From G020354025 sp964621455 (GTDB lineage: Bacteria; Fidelibacterota; Marinisomatia; SCGC-AAA003-L08; TS1B11), in the NCBI GenBank assembly GCA_964621455.1, contig CAZULW010000007.1, positions 10,507-74,506 on the forward strand: a stretch of DNA of 64,000 bases. The letters run 5' to 3'. The translations under genes and the position numbers were made by a program. The notes beneath the pieces are model-generated. The model saw only the letters and a program-made list of their open reading frames with translations, had not been told where the DNA came from and searched no databases. Positions 59,992-64,000 of this stretch are shown in pieces (within the stretch, counting starts at the first letter, position 1; each line of letters opens with the position of its first letter).

Positions 59992-60093
59992 GTCGTGTTC
60001 TCCCGATGCGAAATCAGTGAAATTCTTGGTAGAACGAAGGGAATCTACCGGTTGATATTGAGCCTGACCTATGGGGCCGGCTTGCGGTTGTCT
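59992..60093 (+). pseudogene. tyrosine recombinase core fragment
   Basis: The frame reads FSRCEISEILGRTKG, then YRLILSLTYGAGLRLSEC. The block LxLxYGAGLRLSE with its catalytic Arg is diagnostic of XerC/XerD-like integrases; the C-terminal catalytic His, Arg and Tyr are missing. It is joined directly to a peptidase fragment. Confidence 0.65.
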
Positions 60094-60095
60094 GA

Positions 60096-60197
60096 ATGCC
60101 CGCTGCCACCGAGTCGGACCCGGCAACCCTGGAGGCCATTCTGCACCATGAACTGGCCCACGTGCGTCGCCGCGACGGCTATTCGGCCATCAAGTAG
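60096..60197 (+). pseudogene. M56/BlaR1-like peptidase fragment
   Basis: A 33-codon frame ending in TAG contains LEAILHHELAHVRRRDGYSA. HELAH is the HExxH zinc site and the following RRRD is typical of M56 (BlaR1/MecR1) membrane peptidases, whose full length is several hundred residues. Only the active-site region remains. It overlaps the 3' end of the following minus-strand gene by 19 bases. Confidence 0.6.
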
Positions 60198-61039
60198 ATG
60201 GCCGTGACGGCGAGGACCATCCCCGTCAGGATAATGGGATGGGGAAAGACAGCATATATGATCAGGGAGAGAACGATGGTAATCACCGGCGCCAGGGCTG
60301 TCATGGGCACAACAATAATGGCTTTACCATACCGCACTGCATAAACGAACATCAGGGCGCCTACCGCGTTGAGGACCTGAATCATGGCAGCCAGATAAGG
60401 TCCCCGGAAGCCCCAATTGATTTCCTGGGAAAAATCGGTCATCAGCAGGGCCACCGGGATAAGAGCCACGCTTGTAGCCATCATGTAGAAGAAAATACTC
60501 TCAGCCTGCATCCGCTCGTTGGAGAATTTCATGACATAGGCCTGGATACCCCAGAATAGGAAAACAAAAAAGGCCAGAAATAGCCACAACATCCCCCTGT
60601 CGACAGAACTTTCAGGGGGCTGATAGGAGAGCAACAGGATGGCGATGAGTGCCAGGACGATACCAGCCCACGAACGCCGGCCGGCGTGCTCCTTCAATAG
60701 CCACACACTCAGAATAATCGTGATTCCCGGATAGAGCGAGATGATGGGGAATACGAGGTAAGCCGGACCTGACCTAAGAGCCTGGAAGAGGATCAGTTGT
60801 CCCCCGGCTCCGAGAAAGCCAACCATAGAGCCCAGGAAGATGGAGCGCTTATCGAACTCCAGCTTCCAGTTGATGATCTTCAGCGCTGCCAGGGCACAGG
60901 GGATCATGGTCAAAGCCCAGACGGAATATCCGAGGGTAGCCGGGAAACCCGCCTTTTCCGGTATCTCGATGAAGGCGCCCCAAACGCCCCAAAAAAGGGT
61001 GGTTACTATCGCGAACAAGAGCCAGGGTTTTGCTTTCAC
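60179..61039 (-). CDS. EamA-family (DMT superfamily) transporter
   Basis: 286 aa with ten predicted membrane helices in two EamA repeats. The first ends around ILLLSYQPP and the second starts at GMLWLFLAFFVFLFWGIQAYVMKF. Typical features are FWGVWGAFIEIPEKAG near the N-terminus and GAGGQLILFQALRSGPAYLVFPIISLYPGITIILSVWLLKE. Such carriers move sugars, amino acids or metabolites; here the neighbouring sugar genes suggest a sugar or sugar-derived substrate. It overlaps the tagatose-bisphosphate aldolase gene by 4 bases. Confidence 0.88.
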   Translation of the reverse strand: MKAKPWLLFAIVTTLFWGVWGAFIEIPEKAGFPATLGYSVWALTMIPCALAALKIINWKLEFDKRSIFLGSMVGFLGAGGQLILFQALRSGPAYLVFPIISLYPGITIILSVWLLKEHAGRRSWAGIVLALIAILLLSYQPPESSVDRGMLWLFLAFFVFLFWGIQAYVMKFSNERMQAESIFFYMMATSVALIPVALLMTDFSQEINWGFRGPYLAAMIQVLNAVGALMFVYAVRYGKAIIVVPMTALAPVITIVLSLIIYAVFPHPIILTGMVLAVTAIYLMAE

Positions 61040-62415
61040 TGGTATCTTCCTTTTCTGGTAGGTTCTGGAACGGCATTCTCGCTGGCCCTTTTACGGCTCA
61101 CATCACTGTAGCCACAGGCCCGGGCGTAGGTCCTGGTAACTTCCAAAATCTTATGGCGAATCAGCTCCAACGGTGTGTTGGCTAAGTTCCCCACCCGTAC
61201 TGCATGATACTGAGCAGGCATGTGCTGGCTCAACAAAGTCAGGGGCACCGGATGCTCAGCAAGGTTGCCCAGGAGTCGGTTCAGTGCATCAGTCACCTCC
61301 CGACGGGGCCAATAATATCGCACTCGGTCGCTATAGCTGTATCCGCGCGCATACCGCAGCTGGTCGTCATCGCCGTGATAGTGCTTATGCCAGTGCTCGG
61401 GATGGGCTACCATTGCTTCCTCCAGCACCTCACGGATATTGGAGAGATTGACGCCCTTCCTGGATGAGAGCCATTCGGCTTCCATATGGGCCAGGGCAAA
61501 CACGGCTTCCCGGAGGGCGAAGGTGAGCCACGGCCCCACTTTCAAGATCGCGAAGTGGTCTTCCACCATCTGTTGGAGGGCCGTCGGGGTCTGATAGTCG
61601 GTGGAGTGCGCTTCGTAGACCAGTTGGTCATGGGTCTCAATAAAGTGCGAAAGGTCTTTGGCTTTCTGGCGATGGTACTCTATTACATTTGCGTCGCCGA
61701 ATTCCACTCCTGGTTGCACCACCACGGCCACCACCCGTTCCCAGGCCGATTCCAGTCCCCGCGTTCTAAAAGCCTTATGGTTCAAGTGTATCGTCTGCTC
61801 AGTATCCGCGACCGGGGTTATATGGACACTTTGGATTTCCTCCCGGGCGCCGCCCGGCGGCGGCACGTCAGTGCCAATTACATAGAGCGGGGGAGTGGAA
61901 CCCGCTGGCCTGGTTTGAAAAGCAGCTTCGGCCGCCTCACAAAGGACGGCAGCGCGCTCAGCAACAACCACTGGTTCGAGCGGGGTCTGGTGGTCGCCAG
62001 GATCATCGCCCAGCCGCATACTGGCATCCAGATGAATCTTGGTGAACCCGGCCGAAACATAGGCTCGGGTTATTTCTCGGGCCTTGGCCATGGCATCTCG
62101 GGCAGGTTCTCCCTGCCAGGTATTGGGGCCCAGATGGTCTCCCCCTAATAGTACCTTATCGAAGGGGAAATCCATCGGGTCCGCAATGTCCCGGACGTAT
62201 GAAACAAACTGCTCAGGGGTGAGGCCGGTGTAGCCGCCAAACTGGTCCACCTGATTCGATGTAGCCTCGATCAGGACAGCGGTTCCGTCGGCTCTGGCCT
62301 GGAGCATAGCCGCTTCAATAGCAAAGCGGTTGGCGGAGCAGACCGAATACATGCCCACGCTACGACCCTGTTTTTGAGCCGTTACAACCTGGAAGAGGGG
62401 ATGATCCATGTCCAA
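61036..62415 (-). CDS. D-tagatose-bisphosphate aldolase non-catalytic subunit (GatZ/KbaZ type)
   Basis: 459 aa, full length. Typical blocks are GMYSVCSANRFAIEAAMLQA, VLIEATSNQVDQFGGYTG, LGGDHLGPNTWQGEPA, TKIHLDASMRLGDD, VYEAHSTDYQTP, LKVGPWLTFALREAVFAL and YSYSDRVRYYW. In enterobacteria this protein stabilises the catalytic GatY/KbaY aldolase, which splits tagatose 1,6-bisphosphate; no GatY/KbaY homologue is in view. GatZ and KbaZ cannot be told apart here. It lies between the kinase and the transporter on one strand. Confidence 0.93.
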   Translation of the reverse strand: MDMDHPLFQVVTAQKQGRSVGMYSVCSANRFAIEAAMLQARADGTAVLIEATSNQVDQFGGYTGLTPEQFVSYVRDIADPMDFPFDKVLLGGDHLGPNTWQGEPARDAMAKAREITRAYVSAGFTKIHLDASMRLGDDPGDHQTPLEPVVVAERAAVLCEAAEAAFQTRPAGSTPPLYVIGTDVPPPGGAREEIQSVHITPVADTEQTIHLNHKAFRTRGLESAWERVVAVVVQPGVEFGDANVIEYHRQKAKDLSHFIETHDQLVYEAHSTDYQTPTALQQMVEDHFAILKVGPWLTFALREAVFALAHMEAEWLSSRKGVNLSNIREVLEEAMVAHPEHWHKHYHGDDDQLRYARGYSYSDRVRYYWPRREVTDALNRLLGNLAEHPVPLTLLSQHMPAQYHAVRVGNLANTPLELIRHKILEVTRTYARACGYSDVSRKRASENAVPEPTRKGRYQ

Positions 62416-62449
62416 TCAGCGATTAGGCTATAGGTGGTGGGTAATTAGA

Positions 62450-63400
62450 TTAGTTGTGGAAAATGCTCTCGGGATGATTCGCCAGGAAGCCGTCTAATTC
62501 CTCTTTGGTTGGTGATGCAGTGGTACCACCCATTTTTGTGGTGGCCAGAGCGCCACAGGCGTTCCCGGACATCAAACAGTGTCGGATATCTGAACCTTGG
62601 AGCCAATCATAAAGGAACCCAGCGTTGAAGCTATCCCCGGCACCAGTGGTATCGACCGGATCCACCTGATATGTCCGGGTTCGAATAATCTCACCATCGG
62701 CCCGGCAGATAGCCCCCTGCTTTCCCCGCTTGATTACGATGACGGGAGCATACCTGCCCAGCCTCTCCAATGCGTCTGCCACCGTTTCACAGCCGGAGAT
62801 GCGAAGGGCTTCTTGCTCGTTGGGCAGGAAGACATCCACATGTTCCAGGACCTCCAGAATGTCCTCCCGCCATTCTTCGTGCGGATCCCAGCCGGGGTCC
62901 AACGAGGTGGTTAGGCCCGCCGCCTTGGCCCGCGTGAACAACGCGGCGCAGCCCGGCCGCAAACCAGGTTGAAGGTAGAAAGATGAAAAGTGCATGTGCC
63001 GGGCCTTCAGGAGGTAGTCAAAATTGACCTCCTCCAAGGCGAACTCCTCCATGGCCCCCATATACGTGACCATAGCATAATTGTCGGGGAAAGTCAGGGC
63101 GACGGTGATGCCGGTTTGGGTCTTCTCATTCTGAACAACACCACCGGTATCCACTCCACGCTCGCGGAGCGTGTTCAATACAATATCAGCATATGAATCA
63201 ATGCCAAGTTGGCCAACGAATCCTACATTCACACCAAGCCGGGCGATGTTGCAGGCCAGTATCGCCGAGGCGCTACCCATGGTGAGCACCATGTTCCTGG
63301 CGATCTTTTCTTTCCCCATCTCCGGGAATGATGATAAATCCTGAAGGATCATATCCACATTCAGTTCACCAACGACGACAACATCCAGCGCTTTCATCAT
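62450..63400 (-). CDS. PfkB-family sugar kinase
   Basis: 316 aa. N-terminal signature region VVVGELNVDMILQDL and MGSASAILACNIARLGVNVGFVGQLG; C-terminal PfkB signature VDTTGAGDSFNAGFLYDWL, with the catalytic Asp. It phosphorylates a sugar or sugar phosphate with ATP; in this context tagatose 6-phosphate or a related hexose phosphate is likely. It lies between the SIS-domain gene and the GatZ/KbaZ-type gene. Confidence 0.92.
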   Translation of the reverse strand: MMKALDVVVVGELNVDMILQDLSSFPEMGKEKIARNMVLTMGSASAILACNIARLGVNVGFVGQLGIDSYADIVLNTLRERGVDTGGVVQNEKTQTGITVALTFPDNYAMVTYMGAMEEFALEEVNFDYLLKARHMHFSSFYLQPGLRPGCAALFTRAKAAGLTTSLDPGWDPHEEWREDILEVLEHVDVFLPNEQEALRISGCETVADALERLGRYAPVIVIKRGKQGAICRADGEIIRTRTYQVDPVDTTGAGDSFNAGFLYDWLQGSDIRHCLMSGNACGALATTKMGGTTASPTKEELDGFLANHPESIFHN

Positions 63401-63431
63401 CTATCACCGACTTGGGATTGATATATTCAAA

Positions 63432-64000
63432 TTACAGGGTCACCACCTGTGTAAGGTTCTTAGGGTTGTCGGGATCCAGACCCTTGGCCACAGCGTTGTA
63501 GTAGCCCATAAGCTGAACAATCGGCATGTAGAGAATCATCCTGGCAGTGTCTGATAGCCCCGATTTCAGTTCCACCACATAATCCGCCGATCTCTGGATT
63601 CCAGCGTCGGCCTCTTCGGCAATCACCAGCGTTCTTGCCCCCAGCTCCTTCATTTCTTTAAGAAGGGTAACCTCTTCCGTCCGGGCCTGCTCGGAGATAA
63701 GGAAAGTGATCAGCATGTCCTCATCCACCATGGACATGGGGCCATGGCGGAACTCCAGGCTGTGATAGGCTTCCGAATAAGAGAGGGACATCTCCTTGAT
63801 CTTGAGCATGGCTTCGCACGCCAGGCCGTAGTACGGACCCTGCCCCAGATAGACGAACTTGGTGTATTGCCTACTGCTGGTGACATCTTTAACCAGGTCG
63901 TGGCAGCGGTCAATCGTCTCTGTGCCCAGATCAGGCAGCCTGGACAACTCCTCTTCGAACGCGGTATTACCGGACCTGATAGCTGCCAGGAGCTGGATAA
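63432..64000 (-). CDS. AgaS-like SIS-domain sugar isomerase/deaminase, partial
   Basis: The frame is open to the right edge of the window, so the N-terminal half is missing; about 189 codons are seen. This is the second SIS domain of the GlmS/AgaS type: KFVYLGQGPYYGLACEAMLKIKEMSLSYSEAYHSLEFRHGPMSMVDEDML, with the conserved EAYHSLEFRHGP sugar-phosphate block. AgaS acts on galactosamine 6-phosphate to give tagatose 6-phosphate and ammonia. With the kinase and tagatose-bisphosphate aldolase subunit downstream, this forms an amino-sugar (galactosamine-type) catabolic operon. Confidence 0.88.
   Translation of the reverse strand, partial: IQLLAAIRSGNTAFEEELSRLPDLGTETIDRCHDLVKDVTSSRQYTKFVYLGQGPYYGLACEAMLKIKEMSLSYSEAYHSLEFRHGPMSMVDEDMLITFLISEQARTEEVTLLKEMKELGARTLVIAEEADAGIQRSADYVVELKSGLSDTARMILYMPIVQLMGYYNAVAKGLDPDNPKNLTQVVTL

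Overview
The window looks like a chromosomal segment from an uncultured, probably anaerobic bacterium of the FCB superphylum (a Marinimicrobia, Calditrichota or Latescibacterota-like lineage). The grounds are a secreted protein with the FlgD-like C-terminal sorting tail (PNPFNPNT...SGIYIARL), several decayed copies of such tails, a CBM9/DUF5916 outer-membrane protein, and anaerobic biochemistry: hydrogenase maturation, a molybdenum hydroxylase and 2-hydroxyacyl-CoA dehydratase activase homologues. Genes are mostly GC-rich. Three stretches are visibly AT-richer and look acquired: 2166-4340, 4900-5660 and 46231-48200. The lineage is an inference; no rRNA is present.

Layout. 1-5.7 kb: end of a neutral-ceramidase-like gene, a repeat-filled gap, a secreted Asp-box (BNR) protein and a HEPN-like protein. 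5.9-13.1 kb (minus): a nickel permease and the full hypF-A-B-C-D-E set for [NiFe]-hydrogenase maturation, with no hydrogenase structural gene in view. 13.2-16.5 kb: a MITE-like element, an ACT protein, class I fructose-bisphosphate aldolase and a DHH phosphoesterase. 16.9-25 kb (minus): a rhamnoside module (rhamnose isomerase, NCS1-type permease, GH78 rhamnosidase) followed by a lipoprotein and a Tat-exported DUF362 protein. 25.6-33.2 kb: two methyltransferases around a two-gene activase/dehydratase-like operon. 33.2-37.2 kb: gene debris, the CBM9/DUF5916 protein and an integrase remnant. 37.7-39.8 kb: pncB-pncA and tRNA-Leu with a duplicated 3' end. 40.8-45.1 kb: a giant 1439-aa fused relative of the split operon. 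46.2-48.2 kb: three overlapping genes of unknown function. 48.3-57.3 kb (minus): a nine-gene molybdenum operon holding a two-subunit exported hydroxylase, most of molybdenum cofactor synthesis, insertion factors and a molybdate transporter. 57.8-64 kb: flavin reductase, purU, a drug/metabolite exporter and an amino-sugar/tagatose catabolic set running off the window.

The most striking non-coding signal is a promoter cassette. A -35 TTGGAA-like hexamer, a 17-bp spacer with a shared ATGTCTCTCT core, and a -10 TAGTTT-like hexamer lie below a GACGC...GCGTC palindrome. It stands upstream of four separate transcription units (the 1439-aa protein, the molybdenum operon, the flavin reductase and purU). 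One further intact copy is an orphan and two more are degenerate. This suggests a regulon joining these redox genes.

Intergenic DNA is crowded with at least four other repeat families: a 328-bp MITE-like element flanked by 11-bp direct repeats and its partial relatives; an element with conserved ends and a variable centre (three copies); short 'ttcgacaagctcagg' repeats that have overwritten gene ends; and degenerate short-unit minisatellites.
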